64,000 nucleotides of DNA. Origin: Adhaeribacter_A terreus (GTDB lineage: Bacteria; Bacteroidota; Bacteroidia; Cytophagales; Hymenobacteraceae). Below the pieces are notes generated by a model that saw only the letters and a list, made by a program, of their open reading frames with translations, was not told the origin of the DNA and did no database searches. The translations under genes were made by a program, and so were the position numbers. Where the stretch lies: contig NZ_JBHSKT010000001.1 in NCBI RefSeq assembly GCF_042657365.1, positions 372,001-436,000 on the forward strand, read 5' to 3'. Positions 10,301 through 19,389 of the stretch are shown in pieces; within the stretch, counting starts at the first letter, position 1; each line of letters begins with the position of its first letter.

Positions 10301-12484
10301 GTTGGCTGCCTGCCAGTCGGCTAAAGTGGTTCTGCTTGTAGCTGAAAAATAACCTGTGTGGCCGGTTGGCACATAAAGATCATTTCTGTTGCTCTCAATA
10401 ACCGTGGTAGGTGCATTTAAATAAATAGCGTGCTGGTTGGCCTGAACACCGCCGGTGGCTACTACAATAATATTGTTGATCAGTTTCAGGTTAGCTGCTG
10501 CTGTGGTCTGATAAAAACCTCTGGCTGTTCCTGTTCCGTTCGGGTTATCGAGGTTAATGGTGTTGTGGTAATAATAAACGCCATCGCTGCCGGTGTTGCT
10601 CATTCCCACAACTGCTCCGGTTGTGTTGTTCACATCATAGATCAAGTTGTTCTTAACAATGTTCTCGAAACCGCCGGGAGCATCGTTGGAAGAAGAAATA
10701 ATACCATTCACAGCGGTAGTAAGGGAACTTGCGTTGCCGTGCGTATTATGGATCCGGTTTTTACTTACAATGGTGTTTTGCGCAGTTCCTGCAAGGGTAA
10801 TGCCGTTAAAAGCAATAACCGTTGTCCGGGTTGGCCGGCTGATATCGTTTCCTTCCACTAACGTACCATTCATACCATTAACTTCTATACCGGTAGTATA
10901 AAAATCTTTGATGGTATTGTTAATGATCTGGTTATTGCCCGGGTTAGCTGGCAAACCGTGCATCATGATACCTCTGTAAGCACCGTTAATCGTGTTGCCG
11001 GAAATAACGTTGTTGTTACCATTGTTGCTGCCGGTTGTCGTTACGCTTGTGCTGGAGTTGGAGAAGATAATACCAACCGAATTGCTTTCCGTAGTGCTTA
11101 GCGAGCCGATGTTGATGGTATTGTTGCTGATCGTATTATGATCGGCGGCGTTCATAAAATGAATCCCCCAGCCAAAATCTGAAGTTCCGGTACCGGTAGT
11201 TGCAATGTTGAAGTTGTTGATCGTAACGTAATCAGCACCAAATAAGCGGATCATATCGCGGTTGCCTGTTACGGGGCTTGCGCTAAGGGTTGCGCCGTTT
11301 CCATTAAAAGTAATGGTATTGGTAGCGCTCGCTCCGGATATTTCCGGAATTACGATCTGTTCGTTGTAAGTTCCGTTGGTTACGTTAAAAGTAACGGCGC
11401 TGGAAATACCTGCACATGTAAGTGCATTTATTGCAGCAGCAAAAGTCTGGAAGTTGGTTCCGCCCGTCGGGTTTGCTCCGTTTATGGTATAAATACCGCT
11501 CAGAGCCGGAATAGTAGTTACCTGCAATGGCGCGGAAGAAACAGTAGAAGTGCCGCAGGTTACGGAATTCCGGTAAAAAGTAGCAACCGCCTGGTTAACA
11601 GTTACCGATGCTCCGGTTGCGCCCGCAATTGGGGTCCAGGTTGTGCCGTTGGTAGAAGATTCCCACTGAAAGGTTTGGCCTGAACCGGTTGAAAACCCGT
11701 TTAGCGTTAAAGTAAAGTTAGCGCCGGCACAAACCGAACTTGCACTGCTGGTAACCGTTCCGGGTGTTGGCGGGCTGGTACAGGCACTTGCAGGTGTAAG
11801 TGTAAAGCGTACGTTTGGCCGGTTGTCGAAAGCAATCAGCGTTTCAGTGCCAAGCTGGGTTGAGCCTACGCGGGCAAGGTTCATATCTGGCACCACCGTG
11901 TATTGCCAGGTCATGGCGGCGGTTAAGGTAGTAGGGTGGTGGAAAGCGGTATAAACTTCCAGGTTGCTGGCGCCATCCCAAACAAAAGGAGTTTGCAGGT
12001 TGAATTCCTGCCAGCCGGTTCCGGTCATGAAACTCAGCGTAGTGGTAGAATATACCAGGGTAGCTGTTCCAAGCTCAGTTGTCCAGTCCAGAGAAGAATT
12101 GGTATGGTCGCTTTTACTTACTTGTTTAATGTAAATACTCAGGCTGGCATTGCCAGCTGTGTACTCTCCTGTGCCTTGTTTATTCCAGGCAATCTTCGTG
12201 ATCGTTCCGGCAGTACCACCGGCGGCAGTAATTTCGGAAGCAGTATACAAGGTTGCCGATTTAGACCATAAGTTTCCCCCTGTACTAGTGGAAAACAATA
12301 CGTTGGCACCCGATGCGTTTGTACCGGTTCCAATGGTTACGGTAGTTTGCGCCTGCGCTTGCAATAAGCCGAGGCTGCAAAAGGCCAGTAATAAAAAGAA
12401 AAGCCTGAAACAGCGTTGACTGTTGGTCGGCGGTCGTAAGGCATTGCTATGTATGCCCTCGATAATCGGTAATGGTTTAACCAT
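6677..12484 (-). CDS. Giant T9SS-secreted surface protein with parallel beta-helix
   Basis: This is a 1935-residue protein. A signal peptide (FFLLLAFCSLGLLQAQAQ) ends near residue 46. An N-terminal beta domain spans about 47-235 and an Ig-like module about 236-325. Residues of about 335-798 form a parallel beta-helix, seen as repeated short Asn/Gly/Ile turns (NTISNNTINIG, NVISGNTINGAYRG, NQIINNTIKDF). A CARDB-like stretch follows (~795-900). Two longer units pair a CHU_C-type Ig repeat (ILWYDQAAGGLPVATG, IQWFSAATGGTALKTG) with a beta domain ending YYYFYDWSV or similar. The end is tandem Ig repeats and a T9SS type A tail (VYPNPSNGKF, ending NKLIVE). Beta-helices of this kind often bind or cut polysaccharide, but no catalytic residues could be assigned. 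The partial gene at the left edge appears to be its closest paralogue here. Confidence 0.88.
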   Translation of the reverse strand: MVKPLPIIEGIHSNALRPPTNSQRCFRLFFLLLAFCSLGLLQAQAQTTVTIGTGTNASGANVLFSTSTGGNLWSKSATLYTASEITAAGGTAGTITKIAWNKQGTGEYTAGNASLSIYIKQVSKSDHTNSSLDWTTELGTATLVYSTTTLSFMTGTGWQEFNLQTPFVWDGASNLEVYTAFHHPTTLTAAMTWQYTVVPDMNLARVGSTQLGTETLIAFDNRPNVRFTLTPASACTSPPTPGTVTSSASSVCAGANFTLTLNGFSTGSGQTFQWESSTNGTTWTPIAGATGASVTVNQAVATFYRNSVTCGTSTVSSAPLQVTTIPALSGIYTINGANPTGGTNFQTFAAAINALTCAGISSAVTFNVTNGTYNEQIVIPEISGASATNTITFNGNGATLSASPVTGNRDMIRLFGADYVTINNFNIATTGTGTSDFGWGIHFMNAADHNTISNNTINIGSLSTTESNSVGIIFSNSSTSVTTTGSNNGNNNVISGNTINGAYRGIMMHGLPANPGNNQIINNTIKDFYTTGIEVNGMNGTLVEGNDISRPTRTTVIAFNGITLAGTAQNTIVSKNRIHNTHGNASSLTTAVNGIISSSNDAPGGFENIVKNNLIYDVNNTTGAVVGMSNTGSDGVYYYHNTINLDNPNGTGTARGFYQTTAAANLKLINNIIVVATGGVQANQHAIYLNAPTTVIESNRNDLYVPTGHTGYFSATSRTTLADWQAANVTTPFDMNSVAVNPLFTNMTVGNFQPTNPSLNNIGQPLAAVTDDITGATRNTTNPDPGAYEFTPSALDLGAIALLAPVEKNCYSSTEQVTVAIKNYGISAVDFALTNATISVPVTGPGAPATVSITLTNNTLNGGQPLASGDTLIVPVGTFNMSAPGTYVFNANTAVVTGGTDGNASNDAILPVSITVNALAVGTASASQGNFCAGGSVTLNLTGTTGGDIQWQQSTSATGPFTNIAGANSATYVAAPITQTTYYQAVVSCGTTSFTSNVVNLTTNNVTATGATRCGFGPVTLNATAANGSILWYDQAAGGLPVATGSSYSTTVFNTTTFYAVGSVPGTSSQIGRTRTSTSGASNTNTGIIFNVNSVTRIDSVKIYPIGTGAGTVKIVLKNAAGQRLDSVTVNVTGTTAPGARTNVPLGFEVQPGTGYKLAFDGFTGGITTLTRETSGSAFPYATPQNELVLTASQLTNGVPALTTTYYYFYEWSVTPLCQTARIPVVATVTPADQITVAGSRAICTNSNTTLTASSSNANYTYTWSPATGLNQTTGATVIATPRTTTQYVVIGTDGNCSDVDTVTVTVTPIAAGTAQGFAALCTGDSTWLSLQGSAGNIQWQRYNGTAWVNETASGATTAFYKIIPTQTSMYRAVVSNGTCTPVISDTVNVAVGLPTVVSSTPNTICGGGTVALSATASEGDIIQWFSAATGGTALKTGNTFSPNVTATTTYYAEAGRFKNQGKVGPASNAIGAGAYGNFSNQMVFDALVPLRIDFMTLYSDGPMSFKIFLRDMVDGNKLDSAFVSLPGAGQHRVAVGFEVMPGTNYAIGIPNYSGPGQLYRNTAGTAFPYTLPGVISITGSNFSPATARYYYFYDWSVSTIGCTSARTAVTATVTPAPTVALGPDITQCSSAPVTLNAGNAGATFQWSLNGTAITGATSQTLPVTNSGTYAVTVTNASSCSSSDTIVVTLSTLPAKPTITAGGPTTFCDGDSVMLTGATTTTGVTYQWLVNGNAVTGATTATFNAKAAGNYRVVVANASGCTDTSIVTAIALTPRPATPTITPSGDSGQELTSSAATGNQWYLNGTAITGATAQTYQTTANGNYTVVVTDNTTTCASLPSASVNITNTGIKGAMAGMSVSVYPNPSNGKFNVKLVGYKHDAALELYTLTGQLIVKENVKAGQEVTKLQVKNLAAGTYLLKVVSEKGVQINKLIVE

Positions 12485-12873
12485 AGTGAATAATGAAATA
12501 AGATAAAAGTATGAGATTAGGAAAGGGGTAGACCAGCATTCAGAAATAGCTGCTTCCGTACAGGTTGCGGAAACAGTTATTTATTGCCGGGAAGAGCGGA
12601 GTAAGGATTATGCATATGTAATTTATTGTTAGTTGCCCGGCCTGCATGTTCAAATTCAAGCCGGAAACAAGAGTTTATTTTTCACAATAAGCCAATCTAA
12701 ATATAGCAGGGCGCTATTATTCCATAATACTTACAGAGCTGTTTAACTTGTGAATGCCTGCTTTTTTTAAGTGAACAGATTTCGGCCAGTAAATAATGAT
12801 CAGAAATGGAGAAATTAACTGCTACTGAAACCTTAAGCATGGAATCTGTCGAAGGAATTTACTTACATTTCCT

Positions 12874-13137
12874 TAAAAAACGGTATGCATTTTAGGTGCA
12901 AAACTCACAACGATATTCTTCTGATCTTCAGATTGTATAACTTGAAAAAACGGTATGGTTTCCAGTCTGAAAAGTCGCAAACGCTATGCTTTTCCCTGTT
13001 GAAAGTCAGTTATCGAAAACGGTATGCTTTTCACTGCAAAAAGTCAGGCTTCAGTAATTCCCTTCATCAAATAGCTTTCCATCAACCTCTGAAGTTTACC
13101 AGTTATAAAAACGGTATGGTTTTGAGCAGAAAAAGTC
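12874..13137 (+). repeat. Array of five 31-bp motif copies
   Basis: Copies lie at about 12874-12906, 12944-12975, 12977-13007, 13014-13045 and 13107-13137, all in plus orientation. The middle three are spaced 33 and 37 bp. The last two belong to the shared 3' module and match 6489 and 6583 almost exactly. Confidence 0.8.
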
Positions 13138-13920
13138 AGGGCATAAAAAAAGCCCTCCGTATTTACGGAGGGCTTTTTTTATTTCAATTGAGCAGCAAGC
13201 TTATTCTACGATGAGCTTGTTGATCTGCACGCCTTTTTCAGAAACTACTTTGAGCAGGTAAGTACCGGCCGCCAGGTTTTTCACCTGTAGTTTGGTTGCT
13301 TCCTGTCCGGCTTTCACGTTTTCCTTCACGATCAGCTGACCAGTCAGGGTGTAAAGCTCTAAAGCAGCATCGTGTTTGTAACCAACCAGCTTCACGTTGA
13401 ATTTACCGTTGCTTGGGTTCGGGTAAACACTTACGCTCATGCCCGCCATGGCACCTTTAATACCGGTGTTGGTAATATTCACCGCAGCCGAAGGCAGGGA
13501 AGCACAGGTAGTCGTGTTGTCCGTTACCACTACAGTATAGTTACCATTAGCGGTAGTCTGGTAAGTCTGGGCAGTTGCACCAGTAATAGCTGTACCATTC
13601 AGATACCACTGGTTACCCGTAGCCGCAGATGAAGTCAGTTCCTGACCGGAATCTCCGGAAGGAGTGATGGTTGGCGTTGCAGGACGTGGTGTTAAAGCAA
13701 TTGCCGTTACAGTAGAAGTATCCGTACAACCTGAAGCATTTGCAACTACCACTCTGTAGTTACCGGCAGCTTTAGCGTTGAAAGTAGCTGTAGTTGCACC
13801 GGTTACCGCGTTGCCGTTCACCAGCCACTGATACGTTACACCGGTAGTTGTGGTAGCACCTGTCAGCATTACGGAGTCACCGTCGCAGAAAGTGGTCGGG
13901 CCACCCGCTGTAATGGTTGG
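13014..13920 (-). repeat. Shared adhesin 3' module, copy C
   Basis: This is the third copy of the 3' module, about 0.9 kb, nearly identical to 6489-7396. It covers two motif copies, the terminator, the sorting tail and the last two Ig-like repeats of the gene at 13201-19389. Beyond 13920 the two genes diverge sharply. Confidence 0.85.
13149..13176 (-). terminator. Rho-independent terminator of adhesin gene
   Basis: The GCCCTCCGTA/TACGGAGGGC hairpin (13152-13173) has A and T runs on its two sides and is identical to those at 1878 and 6625. Confidence 0.9.
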
Positions 13921-16900
13921 AGTAACTGGTGCAGCACTGATAGATACTGCAGTTACTGTAGAAGTATCAGTACAGCCAGTTGCGTTAGTTGCAACTACAC
14001 GGTAGTTACCGGCAGCATTAGCAGTATAAGTAGCAGCAGTAGCACCTGTAATCGCATTTCCGTTCAGCAACCAGCTATATGTTACACCGGTAGAAGTAGA
14101 AGCGCCTGTAAGCACCACAGAACTACCCTGGCAAATCGCGGCTGTACCAGCCGGAGTTACTGTTGGCTTAGCCGGAAGCGGATTAACTGTTACCGTTGTA
14201 GTAGCAGAAGTATCAGTACAGCCAGTTGCATTGGTTGCAACTACACGGTAGTTACCGGCTGCGTTAGCAGTGTAAGTAGCAGTAGTAGCACCTGTAATCG
14301 CATTTCCATTCAGTAACCAGCTATATGTTACGCCAGTAGTTGTGGAAGCACCTGTTAGCACTACAGAACCACCCTGGCAGAAAGTAATTGCACCACCTGC
14401 AGTAACAGTAGGAGTGGCTGGTTTCGTGTTGAATACTACCTGAACAGAGTCAACGCCTGAGCAGGAAGTTGCGTTGGTAACGTTCACTTTGTAATTACCA
14501 TTAGCCGTTACAGTCAGGGTTTGCGAAGTAGCACCGGTAATTGGCGCATTGTTCAGGAACCACTGGTAAGTAGCGCCTGCGTTACCGGCATCTAATACGG
14601 TAGAAGTAGCACCGCAAACATTCAGATCAGCTGGTAAGTTGCCTAGCGGAATTGGGTTAACTGTAGCTATTACCGGAGTTCTTGCTGAGCGGCAACCAGT
14701 GGTAACGCTCCAGTTATAGAAGAAGTAGTAGTAACCAGCAAGTGTACCATCAGTAATGGTTACCCCTGTAGAAGGAGAGCTGTAAGGGAATGGAACGCTT
14801 GTGTAATCACGATACAGTCCCAGACTTGAACCTTGTTCCAGTCGCATGCCTGTTCCAGCTGGTACGTTGAAGTTAAGCGGAACCGTTACTGCAGTCATAC
14901 CGCTAACGCCCGGTAAGGCAAAAGTAGTAGTCTGCAGGGTAGTGCCAGCTGAGTTTTTCAGGTTAACGATCAGGTTGCCGCCATTAGCCAGGTTCGTATA
15001 AACTACAACTGAGTTCAAAACAAATGGGTTGAGCGCATTGAAGACCAGACCACCACCTGTGTTTGTACCATCAGTACCAGGAGTTGAAGCTTTACCAATT
15101 GTTGTTGTTGCACCACCTTCGTTTGCTTCTGCATAGAAAGTAGTTGTAGCAGTTACATTTGGCGAGTAAGTGTTACCAGTTGCTAAAACAGATCCACCAG
15201 TTGCAGCATTGAACCAGTTAATGGTTCCTGCACCGGCAGCAGTTGCACTAAGCGTTACTGTTCCGGCGCCGCAGCGTGCAGCAGGAGTTGAAGTAGCAAC
15301 CTGCGGATCTATAACGTTTACTGTTACTACGTTCGACGTTTGAGTAGAAGTACCGCAGCTAAGAACCGCCTGGAAATAAGTTGGCTGGTTAATTCCGGTA
15401 GTGGTAGTGAAAGTAGGCGTTGTAGCGCCAGCAATATCCGTAAACGGACCAGTTGCTGAAGTTGCCTGCTGCCACTGGATATCTCCACCGGTATTACCAG
15501 TCAGGTTTAGAGTTGCAGTGCTGCCAACGCAAACATTAGGATTGGTAGCGGAAGCAGTGCCTGCTACTACAGGGCTAGCTGTAATATTTACTGCCGGAAT
15601 CGCATCGTTGGCTGTGTTGCCGTCCCCGATTGTAGTTGCAGATACGTTAAATGTATAAACGCCTGCTGTTGACATGTTCAGTGTGCCCACCGGAACAACG
15701 ATTTCGCCTTCAACTGCCAGCGGGTTACCACCATTAATGGTGTTGTTGTTTAAAGTAGCCGTTAATGTTTGAGTAGCAGCACCCGTTACATTTACCGTTA
15801 CAGTAGCATTGTTAGTAGTGAAATCTAACGGGCTTGTACCAAAGTTACGGATTCTTACACTTACGTTTTGAGTAGCACCAAAGCAGCCATTAAACGCAAC
15901 CGGGCTAACCAATGCTCTTGCCTGCAGATCTACTGGCACAACAGTACCAATATACAAGTCATCAATGTGGAAGTCATAATCAGGAGCATCATTCGTTGGG
16001 CCATCTGTTGCATAGAAAGCTACAATAATTTCCTGACCTGCAAAATTACCAAGCGGGATTATCTGATCAGTAAGTACGTTCGTTAAATTAGCTGTAGTTG
16101 TAGCATCGAAAGTGTAAACCGAAGTAAATGTTTCTCCACAGTTGGTAGAAACCATTACCTGAACTTTATCGTCGGTGCCTTGCATACCGTCCGCATCTGC
16201 ACTTGTTGAGGCATAATCTGTAATGGCTGCTTTAAAGCGTAGCGATGTAGTAGCAGTTGCAGCAATTCTAGGACCCATGATCCACTCATTACGGGTATTG
16301 GTATACAGGTTGATTTTGGCTGTTACATTAGATGTTCCGCCTAAACCGGTAGTACTTACCCAGTTAGAAGTTCCGAGTACCGGAGTTACGCCTGCTGCTT
16401 CCTTCCAGTTAGGGAATAAAGTGTTCAGGTTAGAACCATCAAAACCGGTGAAGTTCGTTTCCTGCGGTAAAGCAACTGCCTGGTAAACTGTACGAACAGT
16501 TCTGGCAGTATCATTGGCGGTAATATTATCGCCCATTACAGCAGTGTACCCTTTGAAATTGTAGTTTCCAGGGGCTGTCATGTTAATATTGCCCACGGTT
16601 ACGGTTTGGGTAGCACCCGGAGCTAAAGTACCGGTATTAAGGGTAGTAGTTAATGTGGTATTAACCGGGCCGGTTACTTTAACAGATACAACAGTATTGT
16701 CTACGCTGAAGTCTATCGGGCTGGCGTGGAAGTTCTTGATAGTAACTTCTACCGGCTCAGCATTTGTAAAGCACTTGGTTAAAACAGGGGTTGTGAATGC
16801 TTCTACACCCATATCTACGTTTGGCGGAGTGCCCAGGAAAATATCATCCAGGTGGAAATCATAATCCGGAGCATCATCAATAGGGCCATCAGTAGCATAG

Positions 16901-19389
16901 AAAGCTATCATGATCTGCTGACCGGCATAAGTTCCCAGTGGGAAAGAAAAATCGGTAAGCACATTGGTCAGGTTGGCAGTTGTAGAAGCATCGAAGGTAT
17001 AAAGCGGCGTAAAGGTGTTGCCACAGTTAGTAGAGATCAATACCTGTACTTTATCGTCGGTGCCTTGCATACCAGTAGCGTGAGCTGAAAGCCCGGCATA
17101 AGCAGTGATAGCTGCCTTAAAGCGTAATTCGGTTGTAGCAGTTGCAACTACTTTTGGACCAACTATCCACTCTTTTCTTGAGTTTGTATATAAATTAACT
17201 TTAGCTGTAATATTGCCGGTTGCGCCTAAGTCAGCTTTGTTAAGCCACTCTGAAGTAGTTCCTGCAGGAGTATTTCCAGCACCTTCTCTCCAGTTTGGTG
17301 AAATGGTAGAAAGGTTGGAGCCGGTAAAACCGGTAAAGTTTACCAGTTGAGGAAGGCTCGCGGTTGTTAATACAGTTCGGGTTGCACGGGTAGTATCGCT
17401 GGAAGCATCTGTATCTCCGGCTATGGTAGTATAAGCCCGGAAGTTATAAGTACCTGCAGCAGACATATTCAGGTTTCCTACAGTTACGTTCTGAGTTGCT
17501 CCAGGAGCCAGGATGCCTGTAGTTACAGGAATGCTGATCACACCCGGGTTTGTGCCATGCGTTCTAACAGAAACGGTTGCGTTGGTTGTGCTGAAATCGA
17601 TCGGGGCAGAACCAAAATTACGGATCGTTACAATAGCTTGTTCGCTGGCATTATAGCAGCCGTTAGCTACTGGGTTAACAAATGCGGTAGCGCCTAAGTC
17701 AAGGGTTGCAGCCGGAGTGCCGATAAATACATCATCGATGTGGAAATCGTAGTTATTAGCATCATCAACAGTACCTTCGGTAGCAAAAAAAGCTACTACA
17801 ATGTTCTGGCCTGCATATTGAGCCAGCGAAACGTATTGGCTGGTCAGAATATTCGTTAAGCCGGAAGTCTGATCAATTGTATAGATCGGGGTAAATGTTG
17901 AGCCGCAATCTGTACTTACCATTACCTGAACTTTATCGTCGCTTCCGGCCATTCCGCCTGAAGTGTTCGGGGTAATTGCGCCTGCTGCGGTTACGGCAGC
18001 TTTAAAAATAACTGCTGAAGTGGCGGTGGGTGTAATTTTAGGCCCAACGATCCATTCTCTTTTCGAGTTGCTGGAAAGGTTTACATAAGCGGATACGTTA
18101 CCGGTGCCACCTAAATTACTGCGGTTTGACCAGGAGGAAGTTGTACCGGTTGGGCTGGTAGCACCTGTAGCTTCTTTCCAGTTCGGGAATACCGTTGCAA
18201 GATTTGAACCGGTGAAACCAGTAAAGTCCATGTTTACCGGTAAGGTAGCAGTTGGAAGTACGTTGCGTACAGTAGCTGCAATTGCGTTGTTAGCTGCAGT
18301 TGCATCTCCTTGTAAAGAAGCACTGGCATTAAACGTATAGGCTCCGCTGGCAGTCATGTCATAATTAGTAGAAATTACAACATCCTGGGTAGCGTTTACG
18401 GCCAGCGTTCCCGTATTGATCACCACATTTGGAAAGGTGGTTGGGTTTGTGCCTGTTACTGCACTTGTAACTGTAAGCGGTGTAACGGAAAAGTCGATTG
18501 GCGCACTACCCAGGTTTTTAAACTGAACTTTTACCGTTTGCGTGCTTGAATAGCAGCCGGTAGCTATTGGTTCAATTAAAGCAACTGCGCCAATTTCTGT
18601 TGCAGGTTTGCTGAATGTGTAGATCTGACCAGTAGCCGGCTTGGTAGCAATATTTGTTGTTGCTGTAGTAGAGCTAGTTGTTGGTGCTGCCGTGGCATCG
18701 CTTAAGTTCAAGTAATTTCCAGACCCAGTGGCAGAAGCTGTAATACCAATTGAGGCCGTTGGCGAGCTTGATAAAGAACCGTTTTCCTGTCTGTAAACGA
18801 ATTCAATTTTGCCAGTGGCTTCATATAATTTGGCCTGAAAAGAGATATTCGGGGCAGTGGCATTATAGCGCCATAGCCAGTTAGACCATTCAAAAGTAAA
18901 TACTCTGGAACCTGGCGAGCCGGTAGTTTCATAAGCTGCGCTGGAACCTAATGTTGTACTTCCGGCGAGATCGTCCCAGAGGGGAGCAATTAATGGGCGG
19001 GAAGTTGAAGCAGAACCTGATGGACTGTTCGTGGTTTCTGCGGTTATGCTCGGGTTAAAAGAAAGGAACCCGTTGGAACTTGCATAAACCGTTGTATAAT
19101 CAACACCGGCATAGTTAAACGTGAAACCTAAAGGGATCGCGCCTGAAACGCCAGTATCAACTATAAAAGATGCTGGAAGTTGTGTGGCAGAAGCTCCTAA
19201 TGAGGTGTAAGTGCCGCTGGAAGGTGCAAATAGATAGTTTGCTACTGCCTGCGCCCTTGCTTCAGGTGCGGAGAAAATTCCGGCCATGGCCAGGCCTCCG
19301 GCCAGAGCAGTGCAGCCAGAGAACTTCCTCAGTTGCCTGGCAAGGGTATGCCAGCGGCCTGGTGAGGGTTTTTGTAAGAATTTGTGCAT
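13201..19389 (-). CDS. Giant T9SS-secreted surface protein with three anchor-J-like modules
   Basis: At 2062 residues this is the largest protein in the window. The signal peptide ends near ARAQA (residue ~48). The N-terminal domain (about 48-250, YLFAPSSGTYTSLGA, APLWDD) matches the protein at 1929-5909. CARDB-like stretches (DLGATAFVNPV, KNFHASPIDFSV) alternate with three choice-of-anchor-J-like modules starting near residues 386, 681 and 976 (FTGFTGSNL or FTGFDGSNL, then a tract ending WIVGPK or WIMGPR). Ig-like and CHU_C-type repeats follow from about 1330 (INWFNAATGGSVLATG, then several YQWFLNN/YSWLLNG repeats). A T9SS type A tail ends in NKLIVE. The internal modules are clearly repeats, and growth by duplication is inferred. 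Function beyond surface display is unknown. Confidence 0.88.
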   Translation of the reverse strand: MHKFLQKPSPGRWHTLARQLRKFSGCTALAGGLAMAGIFSAPEARAQAVANYLFAPSSGTYTSLGASATQLPASFIVDTGVSGAIPLGFTFNYAGVDYTTVYASSNGFLSFNPSITAETTNSPSGSASTSRPLIAPLWDDLAGSTTLGSSAAYETTGSPGSRVFTFEWSNWLWRYNATAPNISFQAKLYEATGKIEFVYRQENGSLSSSPTASIGITASATGSGNYLNLSDATAAPTTSSTTATTNIATKPATGQIYTFSKPATEIGAVALIEPIATGCYSSTQTVKVQFKNLGSAPIDFSVTPLTVTSAVTGTNPTTFPNVVINTGTLAVNATQDVVISTNYDMTASGAYTFNASASLQGDATAANNAIAATVRNVLPTATLPVNMDFTGFTGSNLATVFPNWKEATGATSPTGTTSSWSNRSNLGGTGNVSAYVNLSSNSKREWIVGPKITPTATSAVIFKAAVTAAGAITPNTSGGMAGSDDKVQVMVSTDCGSTFTPIYTIDQTSGLTNILTSQYVSLAQYAGQNIVVAFFATEGTVDDANNYDFHIDDVFIGTPAATLDLGATAFVNPVANGCYNASEQAIVTIRNFGSAPIDFSTTNATVSVRTHGTNPGVISIPVTTGILAPGATQNVTVGNLNMSAAGTYNFRAYTTIAGDTDASSDTTRATRTVLTTASLPQLVNFTGFTGSNLSTISPNWREGAGNTPAGTTSEWLNKADLGATGNITAKVNLYTNSRKEWIVGPKVVATATTELRFKAAITAYAGLSAHATGMQGTDDKVQVLISTNCGNTFTPLYTFDASTTANLTNVLTDFSFPLGTYAGQQIMIAFYATDGPIDDAPDYDFHLDDIFLGTPPNVDMGVEAFTTPVLTKCFTNAEPVEVTIKNFHASPIDFSVDNTVVSVKVTGPVNTTLTTTLNTGTLAPGATQTVTVGNINMTAPGNYNFKGYTAVMGDNITANDTARTVRTVYQAVALPQETNFTGFDGSNLNTLFPNWKEAAGVTPVLGTSNWVSTTGLGGTSNVTAKINLYTNTRNEWIMGPRIAATATTSLRFKAAITDYASTSADADGMQGTDDKVQVMVSTNCGETFTSVYTFDATTTANLTNVLTDQIIPLGNFAGQEIIVAFYATDGPTNDAPDYDFHIDDLYIGTVVPVDLQARALVSPVAFNGCFGATQNVSVRIRNFGTSPLDFTTNNATVTVNVTGAATQTLTATLNNNTINGGNPLAVEGEIVVPVGTLNMSTAGVYTFNVSATTIGDGNTANDAIPAVNITASPVVAGTASATNPNVCVGSTATLNLTGNTGGDIQWQQATSATGPFTDIAGATTPTFTTTTGINQPTYFQAVLSCGTSTQTSNVVTVNVIDPQVATSTPAARCGAGTVTLSATAAGAGTINWFNAATGGSVLATGNTYSPNVTATTTFYAEANEGGATTTIGKASTPGTDGTNTGGGLVFNALNPFVLNSVVVYTNLANGGNLIVNLKNSAGTTLQTTTFALPGVSGMTAVTVPLNFNVPAGTGMRLEQGSSLGLYRDYTSVPFPYSSPSTGVTITDGTLAGYYYFFYNWSVTTGCRSARTPVIATVNPIPLGNLPADLNVCGATSTVLDAGNAGATYQWFLNNAPITGATSQTLTVTANGNYKVNVTNATSCSGVDSVQVVFNTKPATPTVTAGGAITFCQGGSVVLTGASTTTGVTYSWLLNGNAITGATTATYTANAAGNYRVVATNATGCTDTSATTTVTVNPLPAKPTVTPAGTAAICQGSSVVLTGASTSTGVTYSWLLNGNAITGATAATYTANAAGNYRVVATNATGCTDTSTVTAVSISAAPVTPTITAGGPTTFCDGDSVMLTGATTTTGVTYQWLVNGNAVTGATTATFNAKAAGNYRVVVANASGCTDTSTVTAIALTPRPATPTITPSGDSGQELTSSAATGNQWYLNGTAITGATAQTYQTTANGNYTVVVTDNTTTCASLPSAAVNITNTGIKGAMAGMSVSVYPNPSNGKFNVKLVGYKHDAALELYTLTGQLIVKENVKAGQEATKLQVKNLAAGTYLLKVVSEKGVQINKLIVE

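Larger units (their letters stand above)
12485..13200. other. Intergenic gap between adhesin genes
   Basis: No gene is visible. The left ~390 bases are the A/T-rich upstream region of the gene at 6677-12484. The right part carries five copies of the 31-bp motif and the terminator of the gene ending at 13201. Confidence 0.6.
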
